DNA from: Brevibacterium antiquum
GTDB taxonomy: Bacteria; Actinomycetota; Actinomycetes; Actinomycetales; Brevibacteriaceae
Reading direction: 5' to 3'
Length of the DNA: 64,000 nt
Assembly: GCF_016107655.1 (NCBI RefSeq)
Contig: NZ_JABASX010000004.1
Coordinates: forward strand, 62,001 to 126,000
Part shown: positions 41,877 to 50,728 of the stretch, in pieces
Numbering within the stretch: the stretch's first letter is position 1
How the letters are laid out: the number at the start of each line of letters is the position of its first letter
Translations under genes and position numbers: made by a program
The notes under the pieces: model-generated
What the model saw: only the letters and a program-made list of their open reading frames with translations
Told to the model about the DNA's origin: nothing
Databases searched by the model: none

Positions 41877-43256
41877 ATGTCCACCATGTATCGCGTGACC
41901 AACCCGGCAACCGGCGAAGTGGCCGAAGAATTCGCCACAGCGACCGACTCAGAGATCCTGGCCGCACTCGATCGATCCGCGACCACCTTCACCGAATGGA
42001 GTCAGACTTCCGTGGCCGACCGCGCCGCGATCCTCGTCCGCGTCTCCGAAATCTACGCGGAGCGGGCCGAAGAGCTGGCGAAGGTCATCCAATTGGAGAT
42101 GGGCAAGGCAGTCCCCGAAGGCAAGGGCGAGGTCGGACTGAGCTCCGCCATCTACCGCTACTTCGCCGATAACGCCGAAGCATTCATGGCCGATGAGCCC
42201 CTGCGCGGACCCGATGACGGTACCGCGATGATCCGCCGCAAGCCGGTCGGATCCCTGCTGGGCATCATGCCCTGGAACTTCCCCTACTACCAGGTCGCAC
42301 GCTTCGCAGCGCCCAACCTGGCCCTGGGCAACACGATCCTGCTCAAGCACGCCCCGCAGTGCCCCCGTTCGGCTCAGATCATGGAAGAGATCTTCATCGA
42401 AGCCGGACTGCCCGAGGGCGCCTACATCAACATCTATGCGAGCAACGAACAGGTCGCAGACATCATCCTGCCCGACCCACGCAACCATGGTGTGTCCCTG
42501 ACCGGTTCCGAGCGGGCAGGTTCGGCTGTGGCCGCCGAAGCCGGTAAGAACCTTAAGAAAGTCGTCCTCGAGCTCGGCGGATCCGACCCCTACATCCTCC
42601 TCGACACCGCCGATGTGGAGAAGAGCGCGAACACCTTCTTCAAGACCCGCATGGGCAACACGGGCCAGGCGTGCAATTCACCCAAGCGCATGATCGTCAT
42701 GGATGACGTCTACGACGAGTTCCTGTCATCGATCACCGAGGCGGCCAAGAAGTTCACCCCCGAAACCCCCGGTGCTGAAGGTTCCCGTCTGTCCCCGCTG
42801 TCTTCGACTGCGGCTGCCGATCGCTTCATCGAGCAGGTTCAGGACACGGTCAAGGACGGCGCCACTCTGCTCGCCGGCGGCAAGCGCTACGACGGTGGCG
42901 GCGCCTTTGTCGAACCTGTCGTCCTCGCCGATGTTGAGAAGGGCATGCGCGGTTATTACGAAGAACTCTTCGGTCCCGCCGTCATCGTCTACCGAGTCAG
43001 CAGCGAGGAAGAGGCCGTCGAGATGGCCAATGACACCCCGTTCGGACTCGGCGCCGCTGTGTTCTCCAACGACCTGGAGCGGGCAGAGCGCGTCGGTTCC
43101 CAGATCGACTCAGGCATGATCTTCCTCAACACGCCAGAGGGCAGCCGTGAATACCTGCCCTTCGGCGGAGTGAAGCGCTCCGGCGTCGGGCGCGAGCTGG
43201 GCCCGCTGGCCATGGACGAGTTCGTCAACAAGCAGCTGGTGTTCAAGAAGAACTGA
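41877..43256 (+). CDS. NAD(P)-dependent succinate-semialdehyde dehydrogenase (Sad/YneI-like)
   Basis: 459 residues from the ATG at 41877, behind GAGG; an upstream reading is rejected. It starts [15 protein letters not shown], lacks the FINGEW leader, and so fits the shorter Sad/YneI group. [14 protein letters not shown] and LKHAPQCP form the cofactor site, LTGSERAG follows, the catalytic Glu is in [10 protein letters not shown] and the catalytic Cys in [11 protein letters not shown]. It oxidises succinate semialdehyde or another short aldehyde. It is the second such enzyme in the window, unlike the one at 18492 in sequence and length. Confidence 0.88.
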   Translation: MSTMYRVTNPATGEVAEEFATATDSEILAALDRSATTFTEWSQTSVADRAAILVRVSEIYAERAEELAKVIQLEMGKAVPEGKGEVGLSSAIYRYFADNAEAFMADEPLRGPDDGTAMIRRKPVGSLLGIMPWNFPYYQVARFAAPNLALGNTILLKHAPQCPRSAQIMEEIFIEAGLPEGAYINIYASNEQVADIILPDPRNHGVSLTGSERAGSAVAAEAGKNLKKVVLELGGSDPYILLDTADVEKSANTFFKTRMGNTGQACNSPKRMIVMDDVYDEFLSSITEAAKKFTPETPGAEGSRLSPLSSTAAADRFIEQVQDTVKDGATLLAGGKRYDGGGAFVEPVVLADVEKGMRGYYEELFGPAVIVYRVSSEEEAVEMANDTPFGLGAAVFSNDLERAERVGSQIDSGMIFLNTPEGSREYLPFGGVKRSGVGRELGPLAMDEFVNKQLVFKKN

Positions 43257-43279
43257 GGCTGAGCCGCCTGCCACTCTCG

Positions 43280-43309
43280 GAGCGCTGATCGCAGAGTCGA
43301 TCAGCGCTC
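43280..43309 (+). terminator. Terminator hairpin after the semialdehyde dehydrogenase gene
   Basis: GAGCGCTGATCG and CGATCAGCGCTC are perfect 12-bp arms around a 6-nt loop, 23 nt past the stop. No T-run is obvious. Confidence 0.75.
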
Positions 43310-43358
43310 TGATTGTAAGCTGAGGACACACACATTCTTTTCTCAGCAGGAGGATCTC

Positions 43359-44738
43359 ATGTCGGCACCGAAGCCGTCGCCCCAGGTCAACGCCGCGGCC
43401 TCACAAGGGTTCATGCGTCCGATCAACCGCTTCCTCGAACAGTGGATTCCGTCAGCGCTGACGTTCGCCATCGTTCTCACCCTCATCGTCGCCGTCCTGG
43501 CGTTCATCCTCACCGGGGCCAGCCCGGTCGATGTTGTCACCGGCTGGGGTGAGGGACTGGCAGGACTCCTCGAGTTCATGACCCAGATGGCCCTCATCCT
43601 GCTGCTGGGCCACATCCTCGCGAACACCGGCCCGGTGCAGAAGCTGCTGACCCGGTTGGCCAGGGTCCCCGGCAGTCCGGCCTTCGCCTACGTCTTCGTA
43701 TTCGTCGTCGCCGCGATCGCCAGCCTCATCACGTGGGGCCTCGGCCTTGTCGTCGGTGCCCTGCTGGCGCGTGAGATCGCCGTGCAGGCGCGCAGCCGCG
43801 GCCTCAAGGTCCACTTCCCGCTGCTCGTCGCCGCCGGGTACTCGGGCTTCGTGGTCTGGCACATGGGCTACTCCGGTTCGGGCCCGCTGACCGCAGCAAC
43901 ACCCGATTCCTTCCTGGCGAAGTCGCTGGGCGGTGAAGTCATCCCCGTCAGCGAGACCATCTTCTCTACCTGGAACCTACTCGCCGTTCTCGGCGTCATC
44001 GTCGTCTGTGGGGCTCTCTTCTACCTCATCGCGCCGAAGAAGGACGCACCCGTCTACGAGTTGCCTGAGTCGATCACCTCCGAATCGAGATCCACTTTCG
44101 ACGAGGAGGTCGTGACTCCGGCCGACCGCATCGACGCCTCGCGGATCCTCACTCTCATCGTCGGCCTGGCACTCGTGATCTACCTGATCATCCACTTCGC
44201 CCAGGGCGGGGGACTGACGCTCGACATCGTCAACTGGTCCTTCCTCGCGCTCATCTTCCTGCTCGTGAAGAACCCCTTCGAACTCATCCACCGGACGAAG
44301 GAAGCCGCCTCGAACGTCGGCGAGATCCTGCTCCAGTTCCCCCTCTACGCGGGAATCCTGGGCATCATGTCCGGCACCGGCCTCATCGCCGTATTCTCCG
44401 ACGCTCTCGTCTCGATCGCGAACCCGACGACCTTCGGCGTCCTCGCACTGCTCTCGGCAGGTCTGGTCAACTTCTTCGTGCCCTCGGGCGGTGGACAGTT
44501 CGCAGTCCAGGGGCCGATCATGCTCGACGCCGCCAACCAGTTGGGAGTCGATCCGTCGATCGCGATCATGGCGGTCTCCTACGGTGATCAGTGGACGAAC
44601 ATGCTGCAGCCCTTCTGGGCTCTGCCGGTGCTGGCGATCGCGGGACTGAAGATGCGTGACATCCTCGGGTACACCTCGGTGGCCTTCATCGGATCCGGGG
44701 TCGTCATGGCCCTGGCTCTGTTGCTCGTCTCTCTGTGA
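43359..44738 (+). CDS. atoE: Short-chain fatty acid transporter (AtoE family)
   Basis: 459 residues; ATG behind CAGGAGGA. It shows eleven or more helices with the AtoE signatures FLEQWIPSALTFAIVLTLIVA, ASLITWGLGLVVGALLARE, AGYSGFVVWHMGYSGSGPL and NFFVPSGGGQFAVQGPIM, and a polar loop near the centre. The family takes up acetoacetate, butyrate or similar acids. Placement after a semialdehyde dehydrogenase gene, but behind a terminator, suggests use of short acids without proving a shared operon. Confidence 0.92.
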   Translation: MSAPKPSPQVNAAASQGFMRPINRFLEQWIPSALTFAIVLTLIVAVLAFILTGASPVDVVTGWGEGLAGLLEFMTQMALILLLGHILANTGPVQKLLTRLARVPGSPAFAYVFVFVVAAIASLITWGLGLVVGALLAREIAVQARSRGLKVHFPLLVAAGYSGFVVWHMGYSGSGPLTAATPDSFLAKSLGGEVIPVSETIFSTWNLLAVLGVIVVCGALFYLIAPKKDAPVYELPESITSESRSTFDEEVVTPADRIDASRILTLIVGLALVIYLIIHFAQGGGLTLDIVNWSFLALIFLLVKNPFELIHRTKEAASNVGEILLQFPLYAGILGIMSGTGLIAVFSDALVSIANPTTFGVLALLSAGLVNFFVPSGGGQFAVQGPIMLDAANQLGVDPSIAIMAVSYGDQWTNMLQPFWALPVLAIAGLKMRDILGYTSVAFIGSGVVMALALLLVSL

Positions 44739-44829
44739 GCCGAGGCCGGATCGACAGAGTGTGAGCGAAGAGACGGACCGGCGCTGTGATGGCCACAAGG
44801 TGCCGTGACGGCCACAAGGTGCCTGGTGA

Positions 44830-44867
44830 GGTCACAGTTCGACCGCTATCCGGTTACCGACGGTTAC
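44830..44867 (+). promoter_or_regulatory. GGTTAC direct repeats upstream of betT, MtrA-box-like
   Basis: GGTCAC at 44830, GGTTAC at 44852 and GGTTAC at 44862 share orientation; the last two sit in a perfect CGGTTAC repeat with 10-bp period, and the first is 22 bp upstream. In Corynebacterium MtrA controls compatible-solute carriers through GTTAC-type direct repeats. A 19-bp tandem repeat (GTGATGGCCACAAGGTGCC) lies just before, around 44787-44824. Confidence 0.4.
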
Positions 44868-44966
44868 GATATGGTAGCCTGCATGGTTGGTCTTCACCGG
44901 GAGCCCGGTGTGCAGAAACAGGGAAATCGATGTGGACGCGAAGTCGTCCGCTGAAGGAGTGAGCCG

Positions 44967-47036
44967 ATGACAGCCACAGTGGACAAACCCGCCAAGTCGC
45001 CAAAGGGCGGTGTGAAGAAGGTTCTGCCGCCGGTGAACAAGCCGGTCTTCATCGCAGCAGCCCTCGGCACTCTGGCCATCACACTCTGGGCCTTCTTCGC
45101 TCCGGCCAACGCCGAGGCTGTTCTCGGTGCCGTCGTCGGCTGGACGTCGGACTGGTTCGGTTGGTTCTACGTCCTTCTCGTGGCCGCCGTCCTCGTCTTC
45201 GTCATCTACCTCGCCGCGTCCAAATACGGAAACACGAAGCTCGGCCCCGAACATTCGAAACCCGAATACGGGCTGCTGGCCTGGGCCTCGATGCTCTTCG
45301 CCGCAGGCATCAGCACCGACCTCATGTTCTTCGCCGTGGCTGAACCAGTCACCCAATATCTGGCACCGCCGAGCACGGAACCCGAAACAGTCGAGGCCGC
45401 CCGTGAGGCCACCGTCTGGACCCTGTTCCACTACGGCATCAGCGGTTGGGGGCTCTACGCCCTCATGGGCATCGCACTGGCCTACTTCGCCTACCGGATG
45501 AATATGCCATTGGCGATCCGCTCCGCGCTCGCCCCGCTCTTCGGCAAACGCGTCAACGGCGGACTGGGCGACACCGTTGACTTCGCAGCACTGCTGGGCA
45601 CTGTCTTCGGTGTGGCCACCTCCTTGGGTATCGGCGTGGTCATGGTCAACGTCGGTCTCAACACGGTCTTCGGCCTTCCCATCGGTGTGGGCTCACAGAT
45701 CGGCATCGTCGTCGTCGGCGTCGCTGTTGCGACGCTCTCGGCCGTCTCCGGCGTCGACAAGGGCATCAAGTTCCTCTCGATCCTCAATGTCTTCCTGGCA
45801 GTGGCACTCAGCCTTTGGGTCCTGGTCGCAGGCAACACCAAGTTCCTCCTCAACGCCTTCGTCCTCAACGTCTTCGACTTCGTGCGGATGTTCCCGAACA
45901 TGGCGGGACAGACCTTCGCCTTCGAAGATACCGGAACGTGGATGACCGACTGGACTCTGTTCTTCTGGGCTTGGTGGATCGCCTTCGCCTCGTTCGTCGG
46001 TCTCTTCCTTGCCCGCATCTCGCGCGGACGCACGATTCGTCAGTTCGTCCTCGGCACCCTGACGATCCCGTTCATCTACATCTTCATGTGGATCTCGATC
46101 TACGGAAATTCCGCCCTCGACCTCATCCGCAACGGCGACAAGGAGTTCGGTGAGAAGACGGTGCTCAACCCCGAGGGCGGGTTCTATGAGCTGCTCTCGA
46201 ACTACCCGGGATTCGTCGTCATCGCCGCACTCGCGACGATCACCGCGCTGCTGTTCTACGTCACCACGGCCGACTCCGCTGCACTCGTCATGGCCAACCT
46301 CTCATCGCGCCTGCCGACCCCGCAGGACGACGGCCGGCCGGGGCTGCGCATCTTCTGGGCTCTGGCCACCGGTGCGTTGACGATTGCCATGCTCATCGTC
46401 GGCGGTGTCGGGGCATTGCAGAACGCAACCGTCGTGATGGGTCTGCCGTTCGCCTTCGTCGTCATCCTCGTGATGGTCGGTCTGTACAAGGCGCTGCGGG
46501 TCGAGGCACACCGAGTCGACAGCGTCTCTCAGAGTCTGCCTGGTTCCTTGGCAAGACGCTCGCGCACAGTCGACGGCCATGAGCCCTGGCAGCGTCAGCT
46601 CGGTCGAGTCCTGTCCTTCCCCAGCGGGAGCAAGGCACGCGACTTCGAACGCGAGGTCCTGCTGCCCACCTTCGAAGAGGTCGTGGCAGAGATGGTCGAG
46701 CGCGGTGTCGACGCCCACTGCGGTCGTGTCGACACAGAAGGCGTGTTCGTCGAAGACGGTGAGCTCATCCAGCTCGAAGTCGACGGCAAGGGCGAATACC
46801 CGTTCCGCTACCAGATCTGGCCGCACAAGGTCAGTGTTCCTTCGTTCGGCGGACACATCCCGCGCGGAACCGAGGACTACTTCCGGATGGAGGTCTACCT
46901 CGACGGTGGGACCGGTCAGGGATACGACGTCATGGGCTACTCGAAGGAACAGCTCATCGACGACATCCTCGACAAGTACGGTCGTCACGTGGAGTTCCTG
47001 CAGATGCAGGAGAACATCGCTCACCCCGACGACTGA
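44967..47036 (+). CDS. betT: BCCT family choline/betaine/carnitine transporter with long BetT-type C-terminus
   Basis: 689 residues; ATG behind GGAGTGAG. Twelve membrane helices span about 25-510. The BCCT signature is clear: AGISTDLMFFAVAEPVTQYL, FHYGISGWGLYALMGIALAYF, GIGVVMVNVGLN and the Trp-rich TLFFWAWWIAFASFVGLFLARISRGRT. A hydrophilic cytoplasmic tail of about 170 residues includes REVLLPTFEEVVAEM and ends in EFLQMQENIAHPDD, as in BetT-type choline carriers where the tail senses osmotic stress. It imports a quaternary ammonium solute with H+ or Na+. The betT name is by architecture; carnitine or betaine remain possible. Confidence 0.88.
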   Translation: MTATVDKPAKSPKGGVKKVLPPVNKPVFIAAALGTLAITLWAFFAPANAEAVLGAVVGWTSDWFGWFYVLLVAAVLVFVIYLAASKYGNTKLGPEHSKPEYGLLAWASMLFAAGISTDLMFFAVAEPVTQYLAPPSTEPETVEAAREATVWTLFHYGISGWGLYALMGIALAYFAYRMNMPLAIRSALAPLFGKRVNGGLGDTVDFAALLGTVFGVATSLGIGVVMVNVGLNTVFGLPIGVGSQIGIVVVGVAVATLSAVSGVDKGIKFLSILNVFLAVALSLWVLVAGNTKFLLNAFVLNVFDFVRMFPNMAGQTFAFEDTGTWMTDWTLFFWAWWIAFASFVGLFLARISRGRTIRQFVLGTLTIPFIYIFMWISIYGNSALDLIRNGDKEFGEKTVLNPEGGFYELLSNYPGFVVIAALATITALLFYVTTADSAALVMANLSSRLPTPQDDGRPGLRIFWALATGALTIAMLIVGGVGALQNATVVMGLPFAFVVILVMVGLYKALRVEAHRVDSVSQSLPGSLARRSRTVDGHEPWQRQLGRVLSFPSGSKARDFEREVLLPTFEEVVAEMVERGVDAHCGRVDTEGVFVEDGELIQLEVDGKGEYPFRYQIWPHKVSVPSFGGHIPRGTEDYFRMEVYLDGGTGQGYDVMGYSKEQLIDDILDKYGRHVEFLQMQENIAHPDD

Positions 47037-47049
47037 CATCGTCTGCACC

Positions 47050-47102
47050 CTGTCCCCGGTCCAGCCATCTGCCCTCGAGGTTGACGGCCGAGCCGGGGAC
47101 AG
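47050..47102. terminator. Long-loop inverted repeat between betT and the aspartate dehydrogenase gene
   Basis: CTGTCCCCGG and CCGGGGACAG are perfect 10-bp arms separated by 33 nt, 13 nt after the betT stop and between convergent genes. It may terminate betT; the loop is long, so confidence is modest. Confidence 0.45.
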
Positions 47103-47121
47103 CTGTGTGTCTCGGGGCAGT

Positions 47122-47163
47122 TGTCTGTGATCTGGCAGCCACTGTCTGTGATCGGGCAACCAC
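47122..47163. repeat. Two tandem 21-bp repeats
   Basis: TGTCTGTGATC-TGGCAGCCAC and TGTCTGTGATC-GGGCAACCAC follow each other directly and end three bases before the stop codon of the minus-strand aspartate dehydrogenase gene. Confidence 0.7.
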
Positions 47164-47165
47164 GG

Positions 47166-48050
47166 TCAGCGCCGGCGCAGGCCCTCCACACATGTCCGCA
47201 GGGTCCGAGTGACCGAGAGCGCAGTGAGACCGCTGGTTGCCGGGTTCTCCGGGCTCGGCGTCGACGAGATCGAGAATGTGAAGTCACCTGCCGATCCGCT
47301 CGCGGTGATCTCATGGTGTGAGTCCACCTGACTGGGATCAGCCCTGATCTCCACCTGCGTCCGGTGCAGTGCCTCCTCCATCAGCTCGTCATTCTCCGCT
47401 GCGTCGATTCCGAGCCCACGCGTCGCCCAGGCAAGCGCGACGGTGATGTTGACGTTGGCCGGGAACCTTACGATCGCCTCGGCTGGGGAGCCGGTGAAGA
47501 TGGTCTGCGCCCCATCTGCCGGGGTCAGCTCATTGAGCCGGCGAACCTCCTCGGCGCCCATCCACGGTTGGATGAGACCGGCCGGAGCTTTGGCCGTCCT
47601 GATCGACACGTCGTCGAGGGCCTGTGCCTGAGCAGCGGCCTCGAGGACGTCGAGCCCGCCGATCGCCCCATTCGTCACATGCAGCTCGCCCGGGCCGGCC
47701 AGAAGCGCCTGCCTGGTCGGCCGATCGGCGAGGGCACCGACGCTGGTGAGCACGATCGGAGTGCCAGTGGCCACCACGGCCGGACCATAGGCTTTGGCAG
47801 CTGGAACCCCCGCACATTCGACCACGGCATCGGCCGTGAGCTCGGCCCAGCGTGGGTCCTCAGGATGCTCGACCTCAATGAGATCGGCTCCCAGGTCCCG
47901 ATGCTCGGCGTGCTTGTCGAGGTCCCGGACCAGCGCTGTCAGCCTCAGCCGCCCACTCGAGATCTCCGGATGCAGCAGCCGTGCGACATGTCGCCCGATC
48001 GCCCCGAAACCGATCATCGCCACCGTTGCCGTTTCCCGCTCTGGACTCAT
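47166..48050 (-). CDS. Aspartate dehydrogenase-like protein (DUF108 family)
   Basis: 294 residues from the ATG at 48050; an in-frame TTG upstream is a less likely start. The N-terminal Rossmann motif is VAMIGFGAIGRHVARLL. VVECAGVPAAKAYG and the domain of L-aspartate dehydrogenases follow, with TGSPAEAIVRFPANVNITVALA the family hallmark near 195-215. The enzyme interconverts L-aspartate and iminoaspartate/oxaloacetate, either for NAD synthesis or amino-acid catabolism. No nadA/nadC genes are near, so a catabolic role is slightly favoured. Confidence 0.86.
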   Translation of the reverse strand: MSPERETATVAMIGFGAIGRHVARLLHPEISSGRLRLTALVRDLDKHAEHRDLGADLIEVEHPEDPRWAELTADAVVECAGVPAAKAYGPAVVATGTPIVLTSVGALADRPTRQALLAGPGELHVTNGAIGGLDVLEAAAQAQALDDVSIRTAKAPAGLIQPWMGAEEVRRLNELTPADGAQTIFTGSPAEAIVRFPANVNITVALAWATRGLGIDAAENDELMEEALHRTQVEIRADPSQVDSHHEITASGSAGDFTFSISSTPSPENPATSGLTALSVTRTLRTCVEGLRRR

Positions 48051-48141
48051 GAGATCAGGGTACACATCGCCACTGACGCGCAATGTCAGTGCGCCGGGGT
48101 ACCGTGACGGTGTGGAAGGGCGAGGCAGTGGAGAGGGACCG

Positions 48142-48768
48142 ATGACAGAGACGAATGCCGGCGATGGAACAGCCGCAGACGGCGCGGTGGCAGGCGAGGA
48201 CGGGCTCGCCCGAACGCCGTGGGCCTATGGTGACCCGCTGCTGCGTACGTACTACGACACCGAATGGGGTATGCCCGTTAGGGACGAATCCGGGATGTTC
48301 GAACGATTGAGTCTCGAAGGATTCCAAGCCGGATTGTCGTGGCTGACGATTCTGAAGAAGCGTCAACGCTTCCGACAGGTCTTCAAGGACTTCGACGCCG
48401 AGGTAGTCGCGAAGTTCGGTGAGCCCGAGATCGAATCCCTGCTCGCCGATGCGGGAATCATCCGGCATCGCGGCAAGATCGAAGCCTGCATCGGCAATGC
48501 CAAAGCAACATTGGCGATGCGCGAGGAAGGTGGCCTCGGCGATTTCATCTGGAGCTTCCAACCTGAGACCACCCCGCGTCCCCGCGTACTGAGCGAGATT
48601 CCCACCACGAGCCCCGAGTCTCTGGCGCTGTCGAAGGCGCTGAAGAAGAAGGGGTTCCGGTTTGTGGGACCGACCACCATGTATGCGCTCATGGAGGCGG
48701 TCGGTATGGTTGACACGCACGTCCTCGGATCCCATCGCCGAGGTGCCTCCGGAGTCTGGAATGACTGA
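48142..48768 (+). CDS. tag: DNA-3-methyladenine glycosylase I
   Basis: 208 residues from the ATG at 48142, behind GAGAGGGA. The Tag signature is strong: PWAYGDPLLRTYYDTEWGMPV, FERLSLEGFQAGLSWLTILKKR (catalytic Glu and the 3-methyladenine pocket), IRHRGKIEACIGNAKA, and FVGPTTMYALMEAVGMVDTH. Three of the four zinc-snap ligands known from E. coli Tag look replaced: Cys4 by Thr, His17 by Tyr and Cys179 by Ser. The enzyme removes alkylated adenine to begin base-excision repair. A disordered Ala/Gly/Glu leader precedes the domain. Confidence 0.92.
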   Translation: MTETNAGDGTAADGAVAGEDGLARTPWAYGDPLLRTYYDTEWGMPVRDESGMFERLSLEGFQAGLSWLTILKKRQRFRQVFKDFDAEVVAKFGEPEIESLLADAGIIRHRGKIEACIGNAKATLAMREEGGLGDFIWSFQPETTPRPRVLSEIPTTSPESLALSKALKKKGFRFVGPTTMYALMEAVGMVDTHVLGSHRRGASGVWND

Positions 48769-48803
48769 CGGAAAGGCTGACGAATGACTGACGAAAGGCT
48801 GGA

Positions 48804-49247
48804 ATGAACGATATCCGAGTCAGCGCACTCGTCCTGCTGCACCCGTTCGAACCTCTTCTCCTCATGGTTCGCAAGGAGGGCACGACGTCGTTCATGCTCC
48901 CCGGCGGCAAACCCGAATCCGGTGAGAGCGCCGAGGCGACGATCATCAGGGAGATCAGCGAAGAACTGGGCCTGGCGCTGGAGGCCGGCCGCCTGGCCCC
49001 GCTGGGTACCTTCGCCGCGGATGCGGCCAATGAAGCCGACCACAGAGTGGTCGGGGACGTGTTCTGCTATGAGGGTCTGCCCGCTGAACTCGACGTCGAT
49101 CGCATCGACCATCAGGCCGAAATCGCTGAGGCCGCGTGGTTTCCCTACGCGCCGATGCCAGTCGACACCGTTGAGCGTCAGTTCGCTCCACTGACTCGTC
49201 TGCAGGTCATTCCCGCGTTGGAAGCACGAGGCCTGCTCGCGCGTTGA
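48804..49247 (+). CDS. Nudix hydrolase
   Basis: 147 residues. The Nudix box is complete (GGKPESGESAEATIIREISEELG, spacing G-x5-E-x7-RE-x-x-EE). The N-terminal strand VSALVLLHPFEPLLLMVRK and a C-terminal Trp/Tyr segment (AEIAEAAWFPYAPM) are usual for small nucleotide-diphosphate pyrophosphatases. The substrate is unknown. It lies 35 nt after tag, so a shared role in damaged-nucleotide disposal is plausible. Confidence 0.9.
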   Translation: MNDIRVSALVLLHPFEPLLLMVRKEGTTSFMLPGGKPESGESAEATIIREISEELGLALEAGRLAPLGTFAADAANEADHRVVGDVFCYEGLPAELDVDRIDHQAEIAEAAWFPYAPMPVDTVERQFAPLTRLQVIPALEARGLLAR

Positions 49248-49272
49248 GGCTCGCGCGGTGAGGCGATGAGGC

Positions 49273-49779
49273 TCAGACGCCTCCGCGTTGGAATGCCAGC
49301 TCGAGGACGAACAGGTGGACGGCATGCCCCAGCACCAGGCCGGCCGTGATGAAGCTGAGGACGATGTCGAAGACACCGAAATCCGTGTAGGCCGGAGGGT
49401 CAACATACCCGGGGGACTGCAGCAGTGTGGATCCGACGGCGGTTGATCCCACCAGGATTGCGATCAGACCGCTCGTCGACAGTTTTCCCATTGCCGCGAA
49501 GGCCAACAGCAGTGCTGTCAGAAGGAGGACCATTAGCGCCATCAGGTCGTAGCCGGGTCCGAGACGCACCACCTCCTGCCACAGGTTTCCGTAGATGATC
49601 GAGCTGTCTGGGTCCGACTCGTAATAGGGGAAGAACGTCAGCGAGATGACCAGCAGGCACAGCGGTCCGTAGAAGCGGGCGTAGATGGCGTTGGTTCGCG
49701 TGATCCGTGAGTTGAGGAGTTCGGCTCGGATCATCTGCTCAGGCAGAGTCATGTGCTGTCTGTCCTTACTGTCGGTCAT
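49273..49779 (-). CDS. Small four-helix membrane protein of unknown function
   Basis: 168 residues. A polar N-terminus of about 35 residues precedes four hydrophobic helices at about 37-53, 78-97, 101-117 and 135-157. The start overlaps the end of the upstream exported-protein gene by 14 bp, so the two are translationally coupled. I recognise no family. Confidence 0.75.
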   Translation of the reverse strand: MTDSKDRQHMTLPEQMIRAELLNSRITRTNAIYARFYGPLCLLVISLTFFPYYESDPDSSIIYGNLWQEVVRLGPGYDLMALMVLLLTALLLAFAAMGKLSTSGLIAILVGSTAVGSTLLQSPGYVDPPAYTDFGVFDIVLSFITAGLVLGHAVHLFVLELAFQRGGV

Positions 49780-50413
49780 CGCTCGTCGAATTCGGTGACT
49801 TTCGGGCCACGACGGTGGTTGCGGCTGCGGCGAAGACGAGGGTGAGCATGCTCAGGCCGACGCCGAAGACCGACAATCCCGGACTCGGCGGGGCCTGAAG
49901 CTCGTTGCCCGTCTGTAGCCCGATGCTCCCCACCGGTGTCGTGGCCCCGCCGGTTCCGGCGCCGGTGTCTGTACCGCTGGTGGGGATGACGGGCAGGACC
50001 GAGAACGATTCGCGCAAGTGCTTGTCGTCCATGCTCTGCTCCGACGTGATCTCAGCCTGGTACCCGCCCGCGTAGGCGTTGAGCGGTCGGCCGGGTGGGG
50101 CGCCGATTGGAAACGTCACCGTTCCATCGGCTCGAGCTCGTCTTCTGTCGTGGATGGCTTCGATGCCTCTCGGTGTGGATGCGATGTCGAGTCGCACCTC
50201 CTCGCCTGGAAGGAAGCCTGTGGCCGTGAGGGTCACCGCTTCGCTGTCGGTGATGAAGTCGGTGGTGGCGACGGCCCGTGGACTGATGTCGGTGACTCTC
50301 TGCACTCCGTCTGCGTATTCGTCGGCCGCAGCTGGGCCAGGTTGCAGGGAGGTTCCCAGAATGCAGGCGGCGGCCGTGATGGCCAAGGCGATCCGCCATT
50401 TCGGTGGACGCAT
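49766..50413 (-). CDS. Exported, C-terminally anchored protein of unknown function
   Basis: 215 residues from the ATG at 50413, behind GGAGAAT. Residues 1-29 are a signal peptide (basic start, ITAAACILGTSLQPGPAAA). The extracytoplasmic part looks like a small beta-sandwich (VTLTATGFLPGEEVRLDIAS), the pattern of actinobacterial Ig-like surface domains. A Thr/Gly/Ala linker, a hydrophobic helix (LSVFGVGLSMLTLVFAAAATTVV) and a short basic end follow. No LPXTG motif is present before the helix, so it is probably membrane anchored. It is the first gene of a two-gene operon. Confidence 0.75.
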   Translation of the reverse strand: MRPPKWRIALAITAAACILGTSLQPGPAAADEYADGVQRVTDISPRAVATTDFITDSEAVTLTATGFLPGEEVRLDIASTPRGIEAIHDRRRARADGTVTFPIGAPPGRPLNAYAGGYQAEITSEQSMDDKHLRESFSVLPVIPTSGTDTGAGTGGATTPVGSIGLQTGNELQAPPSPGLSVFGVGLSMLTLVFAAAATTVVARKSPNSTSDDRQ

Positions 50414-50520
50414 GTGTATTCTCCAAACGAATGTCGATTGCGATTGTTCAGATGTGATTGGGTTCTGATTGAATTCGTCCGCAGGCATTGAAATGGACCA
50501 TTGCCTCGGGACAAGGGGAC

Positions 50521-50540
50521 TGTGGTGAAAATTGACCACA
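50521..50540. promoter_or_regulatory. Dyad in the AT-rich region upstream of the envelope operon
   Basis: TGTGGT and ACCACA are perfect arms around GAAAATTG, about 107 bp upstream of the exported-protein start. The whole stretch 50414-50728 is AT-rich compared with its surroundings and has no credible ORF. The dyad may be an operator; the convergent-side WYL regulator ends at 50729. Confidence 0.4.
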
Positions 50541-50728
50541 ATGATTTCTCGGAATAGTCGCGGTGTAACTTCGGCGATTGCTAAGAAAGCTACAGTTCGA
50601 CGATTGCAGGAGACAAGGAAAGGACAAGACTCACGAGTCATGCCCGCGAAAAGCCGCGTGACACTATGGATTTCGCGGACACGTGGGGTGAGGATCGTTC
50701 GGTGTTGGACTCAGCCGCAAACAGCAGG

